DNA of 64,000 nucleotides from Streptomyces sp. R21 (lineage in GTDB: Bacteria; Actinomycetota; Actinomycetes; Streptomycetales; Streptomycetaceae): assembly GCF_041051975.1 (NCBI RefSeq), contig NZ_CP163435.1, positions 930,001 through 994,000 of the forward strand, given 5' to 3'. Below, piece after piece: positions 7,484-16,925 of this stretch (position 1 is the first letter of the stretch; each line of letters begins with the position of its first letter). The notes beneath the pieces are model-generated. The model was given only the letters and a program-made list of their open reading frames with translations. It was not told the origin of the DNA and did no database searches. Both the position numbers and the translations under genes were made by a program.

Positions 7484-9751
7484 TCAGTCCGCCGCGTCGT
7501 GGTCGCCCTCCGCGTCGATGTGCGGCAGGATCCGGTCGAGCCACCGCGGGGTCCACCAGGCGTGCCGGCCCAGCAGGGTCATGACCGCCGGAACGAGCAG
7601 CAGGCGTACGACGGTCGCGTCGATCAGCACGCTCACGGCCAGCCCGAGGCCGAGCATCTTCACCACGATGTTGTCGCTCACGATGAACGCGGCGAAGACG
7701 CTGACCATGATCAGGGCCGCGCAGGTGATGACACGCGCGGTGATCTCCAGGGCGTGCGCGACGCTCGCCTTGGCATCCCCGGTGCGCAGCCAGGCCTCGT
7801 GAACGCGCGACAGCAGGAAGATCTCGTAGTCCATGCTGAGGCCGAAGATGATCGCGAACATCATCATCGGCACGTAGCTCTCGATCGGCACCTTCCCTTC
7901 GACGCCCAACGCGGGCCCGCCCCACCCCCATTGGAAGACGGCGACGACGACGCCGTAGGAAGCCGCGATCGACAGGACGTTGAGGACGGCCGCCTTGACG
8001 GCGACCAGCAGCCCGCGGAAGACGATCAGGATGATGAGGAAGGCGAGCGCGACCACGACGGCGATGATCAGCGGGAGACGGCTCGCGACGATGTCACGGA
8101 AGTCGACCTGGGCCGCGGTCGTGCCGGTGACGTAGCCCTTGGCGTCGGTGCCGGAGACCGCCTGCGGCAGGGTGTCGTCGACCAGACGGTTCGTCAGGTC
8201 GGTGGTGTCCTGGCTCTGCGGGGCTTCCTTGGAGTAGACCGTGCCGACGAGTACGTCGCCGTCCGAGGTTGTCGTCAGCGGCGTGACCGTGGCGGCTCCG
8301 GCCACGTCGGTGAGCGATTTCTGCGCCTGCGAGGACAGGGCGGAGCGCTGGTCCGAGGGCACCTTGGTCTGGTCGATGACGACGGTCAGCGGGCCGTTGG
8401 AGCCGGGGCCGAAGGCATCGGCCATGATGTCGTAGGCCCGGCGGTCCGTGAACGACGTGGGGTCCGCGCCGTCGCCGATGTGCCCCAACTGGATGGACAG
8501 CACCGGAATGGCCAGCACGAGCACCGTGACGACTCCGCCGACCAGGAACCACCAGGGCCGGCGTTCCACGCGCTGGGCGTAGCGGTGCCAGGTGCCCTGC
8601 ACGGGTTCGCCCGCGACGGCGTCCGTCTCCGCGACGGGGCGGCGCACCCGGTAGCGGTCGATGCGCTTGCCGATGAGCCCCAGCAGGGCCGGGACCAGCG
8701 TCAGGGCACCGATGACGGCGGAGACGACCGTGACGGCCGCCGCGAGGCCCAGTTTGCCGATGAAGGAGACCCCGGAGACGGACAGCCCGGCGAGGGCGAT
8801 GATCACCGTACAGCCGGAGACGAGTACGGCTCGGCCGCTGGTCGCCGTTGCCCGTCCGGCCGCCCGGACCGGATCGTGGCCGTCCATGAGGTTCTGCCGG
8901 TGGCGGGTGATCAGGAACAGCGCGTAGTCGATGCCGACACCGAGCCCGATCATGGTGGCCAGCGTCGGCGACACCGTCGCGAAGGTGAAGGCGGCCGCCA
9001 GCAGGCCCAGGCACGCGAGGCCGCCCACCACGCTGATCAAGGCGGTCAGCAGCGGGATCCCGGCGGCCAGCACGCTGCCGAATCCCACGAGCAGGACGAC
9101 GATCGCCACCGCGAAGCCGATGAGCTCGCTGACCCGGTCGTCGGCCGCCGGCCGGGCCAGTTCGCCGAGCGGACCGCCGTACTCGACATCCACGCCCGCC
9201 GCCCGCAGAGGCTGTACGGCCTGGTCCACGCCGTGGAGGTACGACTCCTGGAGCGTCGAGGGCTGCACGTCGAAGCGGACGGTGATGTAGCCGGTCTTCG
9301 CGTCACTGGAGAGGGGGCCGACGTCCGACGACGACTGACTCTGCTGCGACTGACCGGAGGACGACTGCTGCGTTCCGGACGGGGGCAGCGGGTTCTGCGC
9401 CGAGAGTACGTGCGGCAGTTTCTGCAGATCGGAGACCGTCTGGCCCATCTGTGAGCTGAGCGAGGTCAGGGGCTTCTGCGTGTCGCGCAGCACGATCTGG
9501 CTGCTGTAGCCCCCGGCCGCCGGGTCATGCTTCTTGAGGACGTCCAGTCCCTGCGTCGACTGGACACCGGGCAGCGAGAAGTTGTCCGAATAGTCCCCGC
9601 CGAACGCGTTGTTGAGCACTTGCAACGCGGCCAGGGCGACCAGCCAGGCGACGATGACGATCACGAAGTGCCGGGCGCACCACTCCCCCAGCCGCCGAAG
9701 CCTCCCGGGTGCGGGCCGCCCACCCCCTTTGGTGGCACGGACTGCCGACAT
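7484..9751 (-). CDS. MMPL-family RND transporter
   Basis: A 755-residue membrane protein of the actinobacterial MMPL/RND class (ActII-3-like). An N-terminal membrane segment ([13 protein letters not shown]) is followed by a large extracytoplasmic loop rich in Gln and Ser, a block of about five membrane helices containing [14 protein letters not shown], a second external loop, and a second block with [16 protein letters not shown]. The GxDY-FL-SR motifs in both halves are MMPL hallmarks carrying the proton-relay Asp. Such pumps export lipids, antibiotics or other hydrophobic molecules using proton motive force. The start MSAVRA is preceded by GGGAG. No adjacent TetR regulator is present. Confidence 0.9.
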   Translation of the reverse strand: MSAVRATKGGGRPAPGRLRRLGEWCARHFVIVIVAWLVALAALQVLNNAFGGDYSDNFSLPGVQSTQGLDVLKKHDPAAGGYSSQIVLRDTQKPLTSLSSQMGQTVSDLQKLPHVLSAQNPLPPSGTQQSSSGQSQQSQSSSDVGPLSSDAKTGYITVRFDVQPSTLQESYLHGVDQAVQPLRAAGVDVEYGGPLGELARPAADDRVSELIGFAVAIVVLLVGFGSVLAAGIPLLTALISVVGGLACLGLLAAAFTFATVSPTLATMIGLGVGIDYALFLITRHRQNLMDGHDPVRAAGRATATSGRAVLVSGCTVIIALAGLSVSGVSFIGKLGLAAAVTVVSAVIGALTLVPALLGLIGKRIDRYRVRRPVAETDAVAGEPVQGTWHRYAQRVERRPWWFLVGGVVTVLVLAIPVLSIQLGHIGDGADPTSFTDRRAYDIMADAFGPGSNGPLTVVIDQTKVPSDQRSALSSQAQKSLTDVAGAATVTPLTTTSDGDVLVGTVYSKEAPQSQDTTDLTNRLVDDTLPQAVSGTDAKGYVTGTTAAQVDFRDIVASRLPLIIAVVVALAFLIILIVFRGLLVAVKAAVLNVLSIAASYGVVVAVFQWGWGGPALGVEGKVPIESYVPMMMFAIIFGLSMDYEIFLLSRVHEAWLRTGDAKASVAHALEITARVITCAALIMVSVFAAFIVSDNIVVKMLGLGLAVSVLIDATVVRLLLVPAVMTLLGRHAWWTPRWLDRILPHIDAEGDHDAAD

Positions 9752-9862
9752 GGGCCGCTCCCACGGGAGACACTTCCGACCCATTCATTAAACGCCGCCC
9801 TGATCACGACGTCCTGTCGAGTCTGCCGGGAGTCGACGGCTCACCGGGTTCCGGGTCAGGGC

Positions 9863-10141
9863 TCAGCCGGAGGACTCCTGCGGCTCCGGGTGTTCGGGGT
9901 GGACGGTGTCCGAACGCGGAGCGCCCAGCCTGCCCGTCCCCGCCTCGTCGGTGTCGGGCACGTCCGTGGCGGACTCGGCCGCGTTCTCGTCGTCCTCCTC
10001 GTCGTCCGCAGGTTCCGTACGTCCGGGCGACGAGGTGCCGGCGTCCCAGCGGTCCGCTCCCCCGTCGGCCTGCTGGTCCGGCATGTCCCGCGGGATCGGG
10101 TCGCCGTTCTCGCCGGGACCCTCCAGCCGGTGCTCGGTCAC
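9863..10141 (-). CDS. Small acidic disordered protein
   Basis: A 92-residue protein from a GTG start, with AGAGAGG eight bases upstream. It is rich in Asp, Glu, Pro, Gly and Ser (for example PADDEEDDENAAES), contains no Cys and has no hydrophobic core, so it should be intrinsically disordered and cytoplasmic. I recognise no family. Codon usage is normal for the region and the ribosome site is good, which supports a real gene, but the low complexity leaves some doubt. Confidence 0.5.
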   Translation of the reverse strand: MTEHRLEGPGENGDPIPRDMPDQQADGGADRWDAGTSSPGRTEPADDEEDDENAAESATDVPDTDEAGTGRLGAPRSDTVHPEHPEPQESSG

Positions 10142-10291
10142 GATGCGCGCCTCTCTTCAGCGGGTTGCCGGGCCCGCGTGTACGCGTGGACCCGGCATGG
10201 ACGAGGCGCGGGTACCTCAGCCGGCACGGGCAAAACCATGACCGCCGAAACCGTCCGGTCGTGATCGTCGACCCACTTCGCCCGTACGCCC

Positions 10292-11584
10292 TCAGCGCGG
10301 CGCGCGCTCCTCCAGCGCCGTGCGCCAGGCGGGCGCCCGCTCCCCGCCCGCGGCGGCTTCGGCACGCCGTCCGCCCCGTGCGAAGAAGTCGGCGAGGGGC
10401 AGGATCGCGGCGCCGACGGTGACCGCGTCGGGGCCGAGGCGGCCGAGGTCGATGGAGACGCGCTCGGCCGGATGACGCAGCGCGTACGAGGCGGCGTACC
10501 GGCGTACGGCGGGCAGGAAGCGGGTGCCGAGCTGGAGGCCGGCCCAGCCGCCGATGAGGATGCGTTCCGGCTGGAAGAGGTTGATCAGGTCGGACAGGCC
10601 CGCGCCCAGGTACTCGGCCGTCTCCTCCAGGACGGCGAGCGCGACCGGGTCGGGTGCGCCGCCCTCCGGCGGATGAGCGGCCGTCAGCATGGCGGCCAGC
10701 GCGGTCTCCTCGTCCGTGCCCTCGGGCGGGTGTCCGCCCGCCTCCCGCCAGCGGTCGAGCAACGACTCCGCTCCCGCGTACGCCTCCAGGCAGCCCAGGG
10801 CGCCGCAGCGGCACCGGCGCCCCCTGACCCGTACCGTCAAGTGCCCCCATTCCAGGGCCCGTCCGTTCTCCACCTCCTCCGACACGAGGCAGGCGCCGAC
10901 GCCGGAGCCGAAGAGGACCACCACGGCGTTGCGGGCACCGCGGCCGGCGCCGAACCACATCTCGGCCTGGCCGAGGGTGCGCGCGCCGTTGTCCGTGAAG
11001 TACGGGACGGTGTCGGGGAGTTGACAGGTGGCGCGGAGCAGGGATTCGAGTGGGACGGCGTCCCAGCCGATCGTCTGGCCGTGCACCACCGCGCCCTGTT
11101 CGGCCGTCCGGGCCACGATGCCGGGGACGCCGATGCCGACACCGAGGAGCCGTTCGGGCGCGATACCGGCCTCGGCCAGGACCTCCGCGATGCCGTCGCG
11201 GATGTGTCCGACGATGACGTCGACGTCGTAGCGTCCGTGCTCCAACAGCCGTTCGGTGCGGGCGAGTTCGGCGAGGGTCAGGTCGAAGAGCTCGACGCGT
11301 ACGCGGGTCTCGCCGACGTCGACGCCGATCATGTGGCCGCTGCCGGGCGCGATGCGCAGCAGGGTGCGCGGGCGGCCGCCGTCGGAGTCGACGCTGCCGG
11401 CCTCCTCCACCAGTCCGTCGGCGACCAGTTCGGCGACCACGTTGCTGATGGACCCCGAACTCAGCCCGGTGGCCGGACCCAGCTCGAACCGGCTCATCGG
11501 CCCGTCGAAATACAACCGTTGCAGTACGGCGGTGCGATTGCCCCGCCGCAGGTCACGCACCGTCCGTCCGTTCCGCGCCGCCAT
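10292..11584 (-). CDS. ROK-family transcriptional repressor
   Basis: A 430-residue ROK regulator. An N-terminal winged helix (about residues 15-80, with SSGSISNVVAELVADGLVEE) precedes the sugar-kinase-like ROK domain, which has the phosphate-binding block GVDVGETRVR and the zinc motif RCRCGALGCLEAY (CxCGxxGCxE). It is divergent from a sugar ABC importer and beta-glucosidase operon, and a palindrome lies on that operon's promoter, so it most likely represses import and hydrolysis of a beta-glucoside until a sugar is bound. The start follows GGAAGGAG by four bases. Confidence 0.9.
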   Translation of the reverse strand: MAARNGRTVRDLRRGNRTAVLQRLYFDGPMSRFELGPATGLSSGSISNVVAELVADGLVEEAGSVDSDGGRPRTLLRIAPGSGHMIGVDVGETRVRVELFDLTLAELARTERLLEHGRYDVDVIVGHIRDGIAEVLAEAGIAPERLLGVGIGVPGIVARTAEQGAVVHGQTIGWDAVPLESLLRATCQLPDTVPYFTDNGARTLGQAEMWFGAGRGARNAVVVLFGSGVGACLVSEEVENGRALEWGHLTVRVRGRRCRCGALGCLEAYAGAESLLDRWREAGGHPPEGTDEETALAAMLTAAHPPEGGAPDPVALAVLEETAEYLGAGLSDLINLFQPERILIGGWAGLQLGTRFLPAVRRYAASYALRHPAERVSIDLGRLGPDAVTVGAAILPLADFFARGGRRAEAAAGGERAPAWRTALEERAPR

Positions 11585-11635
11585 GTGGCTCCTTCCCGAC
11601 CCTGCCCGACCTGCAAGATACCCCTGCGCGATCCC

Positions 11636-11680
11636 TTGACGCGACTTTCTTCCGGGTCTTAACTCACGCTCTAAGTTAAG
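11636..11680 (+). promoter_or_regulatory. Promoter and probable ROK operator
   Basis: TTGACG (11636-11641) and TTAACT (11659-11664) with a 17-base spacer form a promoter for the importer operon. The -10 is embedded in a perfect inverted repeat, CTTAACT (11658-11664) and AGTTAAG (11674-11680), nine bases apart. TTAACTT-like half-sites are typical of ROK repressors, so the adjacent ROK gene is the likely ligand. Confidence 0.6.
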
Positions 11681-11753
11681 CCATGAGGGTCGTTCGGGAA
11701 ATGAACGCACGCGCTCTCGTGGCTCATCCCTCGGGAAAGGGACGCCAAGAGCC

Positions 11754-13073
11754 ATGCACAGAATCCGAGCCGCGGCCGCCGTTGCGGTCACCGTCTCCCT
11801 GATGACCGCCGCGACCGCCTGTGGCGGTGGCTCCTCGACGAACGGCGGCGGGTCCAACGACTCGCCGAAGACGCTCACTTACTGGGCCTCCAACCAGGGC
11901 GCCAGCATCGAGGCCGACAAGAAGGTCCTGCGGCCGGAGCTCGACAAGTTCGAGAAGCAGACCGGGATCAAGGTGAAGCTGGAGGTCGTGCCCTGGTCGG
12001 ATCTGCTCAACCGGATCCTCACCGCGACCACTTCCGGCCAGGGCCCCGACGTCCTGAACATCGGCAACACCTGGAGCGCCTCACTCCAGGCCACCAGGGC
12101 ACTGCTGCCGTGGGACGCCAAGAACTTCGGGAAGATCGGCGGCAGGGACCGCTTCGTCGACTCGGCCCTCGGTTCGACGGGTGCACAGGGCAAGGATCCG
12201 GCCGCGGTGCCGCTGTACTCGATGGCCTATGCCCTCTACTACAACAAGAAGATGTTCGCCGACGCGGGCATCGCCAAGCCGCCGGCCACCTGGGACGAGC
12301 TGATCGCCGACGGCAAGAAGCTCTCCAAGAGCGGCAAGTGGGGCCTTGGCGCGGAGGGTTCGAACCCGTCCGAGAACATCCACCACTCCTTCGTCTTCGC
12401 CAAGCAGCACGGCGCCGACTTCTTCACCGCCGACGGCAAGGCCGACTTCACGAACGACGGTGTGGTCGCGGCCGTCCAGCAGTACGTCGGCCTGATGGCC
12501 AAGGACAAGATCATCGCGCCGGGCAACGCCGAGTACGCGCAGAACCAGTCCGTGAGCGACTTCGCCAAGGGCAAGAACGCGATGCTGCTGTGGCAGTCCG
12601 CCTCCGCCAACCTCACGTCGCAGGGCATGAGCGCGGACGCCTACGGCATCGCTCCCGTGCCCGTGCAGTCCGGCACCCCGGGCACCGGGACGAACGTCAA
12701 CTCGATGGTCGCGGGCATCAACCTGGCCGTCTTCAAGAACACCGACAACCTCGACGGCGCCACGAAGTTCGTGAAGTTCATGACGAGCGACGGGGAGCAG
12801 AAGATCCTCAACACGGCGTACAGCTCCATCCCGCCGGTCAAGGCCGCACAGGCGGACACCACGTTCAACACCGCGGCGAACTCCGTCCTGAAGGACACTC
12901 TCGCGGGAAGCGCCGCCGCGCTTCCGCAGGTCGCCGACGAGTCCCAGTTCGAGACGACCGTCGGTACGGCCGTCAAGGAGCTGTTCGCCGATGCGGCCGC
13001 CGGGCGCCCGGTGACCACCGCGTCGGTGAAGGCCGCACTCGAAAAGGCCCAGCAGCAGATGCCGAAGAAGTGA
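11754..13073 (+). CDS. Sugar ABC transporter substrate-binding lipoprotein
   Basis: A 439-residue family 1 extracellular solute-binding protein. The signal sequence ends in a lipobox with Cys at residue 23 (TATACGGG), so the mature protein is lipid-anchored outside the membrane. The body has the usual carbohydrate-binding-protein blocks: VVPWSDLLNRI, GPDVLNIGNTW, YNKKMFADAGI and PPATWDEL. It heads an operon with two permeases and a GH1 beta-glucosidase, suggesting a beta-glucoside or oligosaccharide substrate. The ROK-type operator upstream implies sugar-inducible expression. Confidence 0.92.
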   Translation: MHRIRAAAAVAVTVSLMTAATACGGGSSTNGGGSNDSPKTLTYWASNQGASIEADKKVLRPELDKFEKQTGIKVKLEVVPWSDLLNRILTATTSGQGPDVLNIGNTWSASLQATRALLPWDAKNFGKIGGRDRFVDSALGSTGAQGKDPAAVPLYSMAYALYYNKKMFADAGIAKPPATWDELIADGKKLSKSGKWGLGAEGSNPSENIHHSFVFAKQHGADFFTADGKADFTNDGVVAAVQQYVGLMAKDKIIAPGNAEYAQNQSVSDFAKGKNAMLLWQSASANLTSQGMSADAYGIAPVPVQSGTPGTGTNVNSMVAGINLAVFKNTDNLDGATKFVKFMTSDGEQKILNTAYSSIPPVKAAQADTTFNTAANSVLKDTLAGSAAALPQVADESQFETTVGTAVKELFADAAAGRPVTTASVKAALEKAQQQMPKK

Positions 13074-13087
13074 GCACAGGCACCGAT

Positions 13088-14080
13088 ATGACGACCACTG
13101 CCACCGCAGAGGCCGCGGTGCGTGAGAGTTCCCCCGGTGCGGCGGCGCGCGGTCCCCGCCGCCGCACCGGGCGGATCCGCCGCATCGGGCTGCCGTATCT
13201 GCTGCTTCTGCCGGCCCTGATCCTCGAACTCCTGGTCCATCTGGTGCCGATGGCGATCGGCATCGTGATGAGCTTCAAGGAGCTCACACAGTTCTACATC
13301 CGCGACTGGGGCACCGCCCCGTGGTCCGGCCTCGACAACTACAAGGTGTCGGTGGACTTCGACGCACCGGTGGGCGAGGCGCTGCTCCACTCGTTCCTCG
13401 TCACCGTCGGCTTCACCCTGCTGTCGGTCGGCCTGTGCTGGCTGATCGGCACGGCAGCCGCGATCTTCATGCAGGACACCTTCCGCGGCCGCGGCCTGCT
13501 GCGCGCCCTGTTCCTCGTCCCGTACGCGCTGCCCGTGTACACGGCCGTCATCACCTGGGTCTTCATGTTCCAGCACGACAACGGCCTGGTGAACCACGTC
13601 CTGCACGACCAGCTGCACCTCACCGACGAGCCGTCCTTCTGGCTGATCGGCGACAACAGCTTCTACGCGCTGCTCACCGTGTCGGTGTGGAAGGGCTGGC
13701 CGTTCGCCTTCCTCATCGTCATGGCGGGCCTGCAGAACATCCCCGGCGAGCTGTACGAGGCGGCCGCCCTCGACGGGGCCGGCGTATGGCAGCGGATCCG
13801 GCGCATCACCCTGCCGTCGCTGCGCCCGGTCAACCAAGTCCTGGTGCTGGTCCTGTTCCTGTGGACGTTCAACGACTTCAACACGCCGTACGTGCTGTTC
13901 GGCAAGACCGCGCCCGAGGCCGCGGACCTCATCTCGGTCCACATCTACCAGGCGTCGTTCGTCACCTGGAACTTCGGCACCGGCTCCGCCATGTCCGTCC
14001 TGCTGCTGCTCTTCCTGCTCGCCGTGACGGGTGGCTATCTCCTGCTGACCTCCCGTGGAAGGAAGGCGGCCGATGTCTAG
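13088..14080 (+). CDS. Sugar ABC transporter permease (MalF type)
   Basis: A 330-residue inner-membrane permease with six membrane segments. The coupling (EAA) loop is visible as YEAAALDGAGVWQRIRRITLPSL, with the conserved EAA and G residues that dock on the ATPase. It is the first of two permeases in the importer. A GTG 18 bases upstream overlaps the binding-protein stop (GTGA) and is an equally possible start; the ATG is used because a weak CACAGG lies at suitable spacing. No ATP-binding subunit occurs in the operon, so a shared ATPase such as MsiK, which serves several streptomycete sugar importers, is presumably used. Confidence 0.9.
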   Translation: MTTTATAEAAVRESSPGAAARGPRRRTGRIRRIGLPYLLLLPALILELLVHLVPMAIGIVMSFKELTQFYIRDWGTAPWSGLDNYKVSVDFDAPVGEALLHSFLVTVGFTLLSVGLCWLIGTAAAIFMQDTFRGRGLLRALFLVPYALPVYTAVITWVFMFQHDNGLVNHVLHDQLHLTDEPSFWLIGDNSFYALLTVSVWKGWPFAFLIVMAGLQNIPGELYEAAALDGAGVWQRIRRITLPSLRPVNQVLVLVLFLWTFNDFNTPYVLFGKTAPEAADLISVHIYQASFVTWNFGTGSAMSVLLLLFLLAVTGGYLLLTSRGRKAADV

Positions 14081-14945
14081 CACGTCCGCGCCCACCCGCT
14101 CGCCGATGGCTCCCCCGCGGTCCTTTCTCTGGTCCCGGCGGATCTTCCTCACCCTGCTCACCGGGTTCGTCCTGGTGCCGGTCTACGTCATGGTCTCCAG
14201 CTCACTGAAGCCGCTCGCGGACGTCTCGGGGAAGTTCCGCTGGCTGCCCAGCGGACTGACCCTCCGCCCGTACATCGACATCTGGTCGACGATCCCGCTC
14301 GCGCGGTACTTCGTGAACTCGCTGATCGTGGCGGGCGCCGCGACCGTCTGCTCGGTGGTGATCGCGGTGTTCTCCGCGTACGCCGTCAGCCGCTACGACT
14401 TCCGGGGCAAGCGCACCTTCACGGTCACCGTGCTGTCCACCCAGATGTTCCCCGGCATCCTCTTCCTGCTGCCGCTGTTCCTCCTCTACGTCAACATCGG
14501 CAACGCCACCGGTATCGCGCTGTTCGGCTCACGCGGCGGCCTGATCCTCACGTACCTGACCTTCTCCCTCCCGTTCTCGATCTGGATGCTGATCGGGTAC
14601 TTCGACTCGGTGCCGCGCGACCTGGACGAGGCGGCACTGGTGGACGGCTGCGGACCGCTCGGCGCGCTGTTTCGCATCGTCGTGCCGGCCGCCGTCCCCG
14701 GCATCGTCGCCGTGGCGGTCTACGCGTTCATGACCGCCTGGGGCGAGGTGCTGTTCGCCTCGGTGATGACCAACGACGCGACGCGCACACTCGCCGTCGG
14801 CCTCCAGGGCTACTCCACGCTCAACAACGTCTACTGGAACCAGATCATGGCCGCCTCGCTCGTGGTCAGCGTGCCAGTGGTCGCGGGCTTCCTGCTGCTC
14901 CAGCGCTACCTCGTCGCCGGGCTGACGGCAGGGGCCGTGAAGTGA
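14073..14945 (+). CDS. Sugar ABC transporter permease (MalG type)
   Basis: A 290-residue second permease of the importer, with six membrane helices and the EAA loop at [20 protein letters not shown]. The N terminus is cytoplasmic and Pro/Ser-rich. It overlaps the preceding permease by eight bases and has GGAAGG upstream, so the two subunits are co-translated, as expected for a heterodimer. Its stop overlaps a GTG that could start the beta-glucosidase. A CUT1-type importer is inferred from the pairing of a family 1 binding protein with MalF- and MalG-like subunits. Confidence 0.9.
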   Translation: MSSTSAPTRSPMAPPRSFLWSRRIFLTLLTGFVLVPVYVMVSSSLKPLADVSGKFRWLPSGLTLRPYIDIWSTIPLARYFVNSLIVAGAATVCSVVIAVFSAYAVSRYDFRGKRTFTVTVLSTQMFPGILFLLPLFLLYVNIGNATGIALFGSRGGLILTYLTFSLPFSIWMLIGYFDSVPRDLDEAALVDGCGPLGALFRIVVPAAVPGIVAVAVYAFMTAWGEVLFASVMTNDATRTLAVGLQGYSTLNNVYWNQIMAASLVVSVPVVAGFLLLQRYLVAGLTAGAVK

Positions 14946-14974
14946 CCAACTCCTTGTCTCCCGAAGGGACTTCC

Positions 14975-16333
14975 GTGACCATCGACCTCGCCGCACTTCC
15001 CCAGGACTTCCTGTGGGGCACAGCCACGTCGGCCTACCAGATCGAGGGCGCCGTGGCCGAGGACGGCCGCTCCCCCTCGATCTGGGACACGTTCTCGCAC
15101 ACCGACGCCAAGATCGACAACGGCGACGACGGCGATCTCGCCTGCGATCACTACCACCGCTGGCGCGAGGACATCGCGCTCATGCGCCAACTGGGCACCA
15201 ATGCCTACCGGTTGTCCGTCGCCTGGCCGCGCGTGATGCCGGGCGGCGTCGGCCCGGTCAACGCCAAGGGCCTTGATTTCTACGACGCGTTGATCGACGC
15301 CCTCCTCGCCGCGGGCATCACACCGTCCGTCACCCTGTACCACTGGGACCTTCCCCAGGTGCTCCAGGACCGGGGCGGCTGGCCCGCGCGCGACACGGCC
15401 CACCATTTCGCCGCGTACGCGTCGGCGGTCGCGGAGCGCCTCGGGGACCGCGTGCAGCACTGGACCACGCTCAACGAGCCGCTGTGCTCGGCGTGGATCG
15501 GCCATCTGGAAGGCCGGATGGCACCGGGCCTGAGGGACCTCACGGCGGCGGTCCGGGCCTCCTACCACCTTCTCCTCGGCCACGGCCTGGCAGCGCAGGC
15601 GGTCCGCGCGGCGGCATCCGGCGCCCGGGTCGGCATCGTCAACAACCTCTCCGACGTCGTGCCCGCGACCGACCGGCCCGAGGACATCGCGGCGGCCCGC
15701 CGCCATGACGGCCACACCAACCGCTGGTGGCTGGACCCGGTGCACGGCCGCGGCTTCCCGGCGGACATGCGCGAGGTCTACGGCGTCGAACTCCCCGAGC
15801 ACCCGGGCGACTTGGCGACCATCGCCCAGCCCCTGGACTGGCTCGGCCTCAACTACTACTTCCCCTCCGCCATCGCCGACGACCCCACCGGACCGGCGCC
15901 CCGCACCCGCACGGTCCGCCGCCCCGGCGTGCCCCGTACCGGCATCGACTGGGAGGTCGACGCGGCCGGCATCGAGCGCCTCCTCCTCCGCCTGACCCAC
16001 GACTACGGCGCCCGCGAGCTGTACGTCACGGAGAACGGGGCCGCCTACCCCGACGCCGTACGCCCCGACGGAACGGTCGACGATCCCGAGCGCACGGCGT
16101 ACCTGGAGCAGCACCTCGCGGCCTGCGTCTCCGCGACCCGCAAGGGCGTTCCCCTGGCGGGCTACTTCGCCTGGTCCCTGCTCGACAACTTCGAGTGGGC
16201 GTACGGCTACGACCAGCGCTTCGGCCTCGTCCATGTCGACTACGGCACGCAGCGCCGGACAGTGAAGGGCAGTGGTCTCCGGTACGCGGAGATCATCCGG
16301 GCGTATGCGAGCAGGGGGCGCAGCGCGGCGTAG
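14975..16333 (+). CDS. GH1 beta-glucosidase
   Basis: A cytoplasmic family 1 glycoside hydrolase of about 452 residues. It begins [19 protein letters not shown], the classical GH1 N terminus, carries the acid/base Glu in TTLNEP and the nucleophile Glu in YVTENG, and ends with [13 protein letters not shown]. It should release glucose (or another sugar) from an imported beta-linked disaccharide or glycoside. The GTG chosen has GAAGGGA five bases upstream; an alternative GTG 33 bases earlier overlaps the permease stop. It is the last gene of the ROK-controlled operon. Confidence 0.92.
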   Translation: MTIDLAALPQDFLWGTATSAYQIEGAVAEDGRSPSIWDTFSHTDAKIDNGDDGDLACDHYHRWREDIALMRQLGTNAYRLSVAWPRVMPGGVGPVNAKGLDFYDALIDALLAAGITPSVTLYHWDLPQVLQDRGGWPARDTAHHFAAYASAVAERLGDRVQHWTTLNEPLCSAWIGHLEGRMAPGLRDLTAAVRASYHLLLGHGLAAQAVRAAASGARVGIVNNLSDVVPATDRPEDIAAARRHDGHTNRWWLDPVHGRGFPADMREVYGVELPEHPGDLATIAQPLDWLGLNYYFPSAIADDPTGPAPRTRTVRRPGVPRTGIDWEVDAAGIERLLLRLTHDYGARELYVTENGAAYPDAVRPDGTVDDPERTAYLEQHLAACVSATRKGVPLAGYFAWSLLDNFEWAYGYDQRFGLVHVDYGTQRRTVKGSGLRYAEIIRAYASRGRSAA

Positions 16334-16360
16334 GGCCAGCCCCAACGATGCAACGCGACA

Positions 16361-16380
16361 CAGGGCCCCCGGTCGCCCTG
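16361..16380 (+). terminator. Possible terminator after beta-glucosidase
   Basis: CAGGGC pairs with GCCCTG over an eight-base loop, 28 bases after the beta-glucosidase stop. No T-tract follows. It would end the importer operon before the MarR promoter. Confidence 0.3.
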
Positions 16381-16436
16381 AGGGCCATCGACGCATTACA
16401 TAAGCAAGTTAAATAAGTCAGTGATACATTCCCTTC

Positions 16437-16886
16437 GTGACCTCGAAGAGCCCCGCGGACGACTCCCTCGACATCGACGACTTCACCACCGTCGTGGAGA
16501 CGTTCGCGGGGATCTTCATCCGGCTTCCGTCGGTCGAGAAGCTGAGCTTCACGACGCTGTCGGTGCTGCACACGCTGACGCACGACGGTCCCAAGCGGCT
16601 GTCGGAGCTCACCGCGACCGAGCAGGTCAGCCAGCCGGCCGTCACGCAGCTGGTCGCCCGGCTGGAGCGCGACGGTCTGGTGGAGCGCAGGCCCGACCCC
16701 GGTGACCGCCGAGCCGTGCTTGTCCGGGTGACCGCCGCGGGCGCCCGGATCGTGCGGACCCGCCACCGTGACCGCGTCGCCCAACTCGCCCTGCTGATCG
16801 ATCAGTTGACCCCCGAGGAACGCAGTGCGGTCGGCGCGGCGCTGCCCGCGCTGATGCGGATGGCCGCGCTGGGCGGCCACTCCTGA
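16437..16886 (+). CDS. MarR-family transcriptional regulator
   Basis: A 149-residue MarR protein with recognition helix in QVSQPAVTQLVARLERDGLVERRPDPGDRR, spanning the DNA-binding helix and the start of the wing. The GTG start has no ribosome site, but TACATT lies six bases upstream within an unusually AT-rich stretch (16393-16430), so the message may be leaderless and the AT-rich tract may hold its operator. It is followed 39 bases later by an epoxide-hydrolase-like gene on the same strand, which it may control together with itself. Confidence 0.85.
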   Translation: MTSKSPADDSLDIDDFTTVVETFAGIFIRLPSVEKLSFTTLSVLHTLTHDGPKRLSELTATEQVSQPAVTQLVARLERDGLVERRPDPGDRRAVLVRVTAAGARIVRTRHRDRVAQLALLIDQLTPEERSAVGAALPALMRMAALGGHS

Positions 16887-16925
16887 CCGGTACGCCGGGC
16901 CTCTTCACGCGCGAAGGGAATCCCC

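Noticed and set aside
7364..9454. 696-codon open frame on the + strand
   Set aside because: It is antisense to the MMPL transporter and has composition typical of a reverse-complement shadow.
10142..10291. Possible gene or RNA in the 150-base gap
   Set aside because: Only short imperfect GC hairpins are seen, with no ribosome site or coherent frame.
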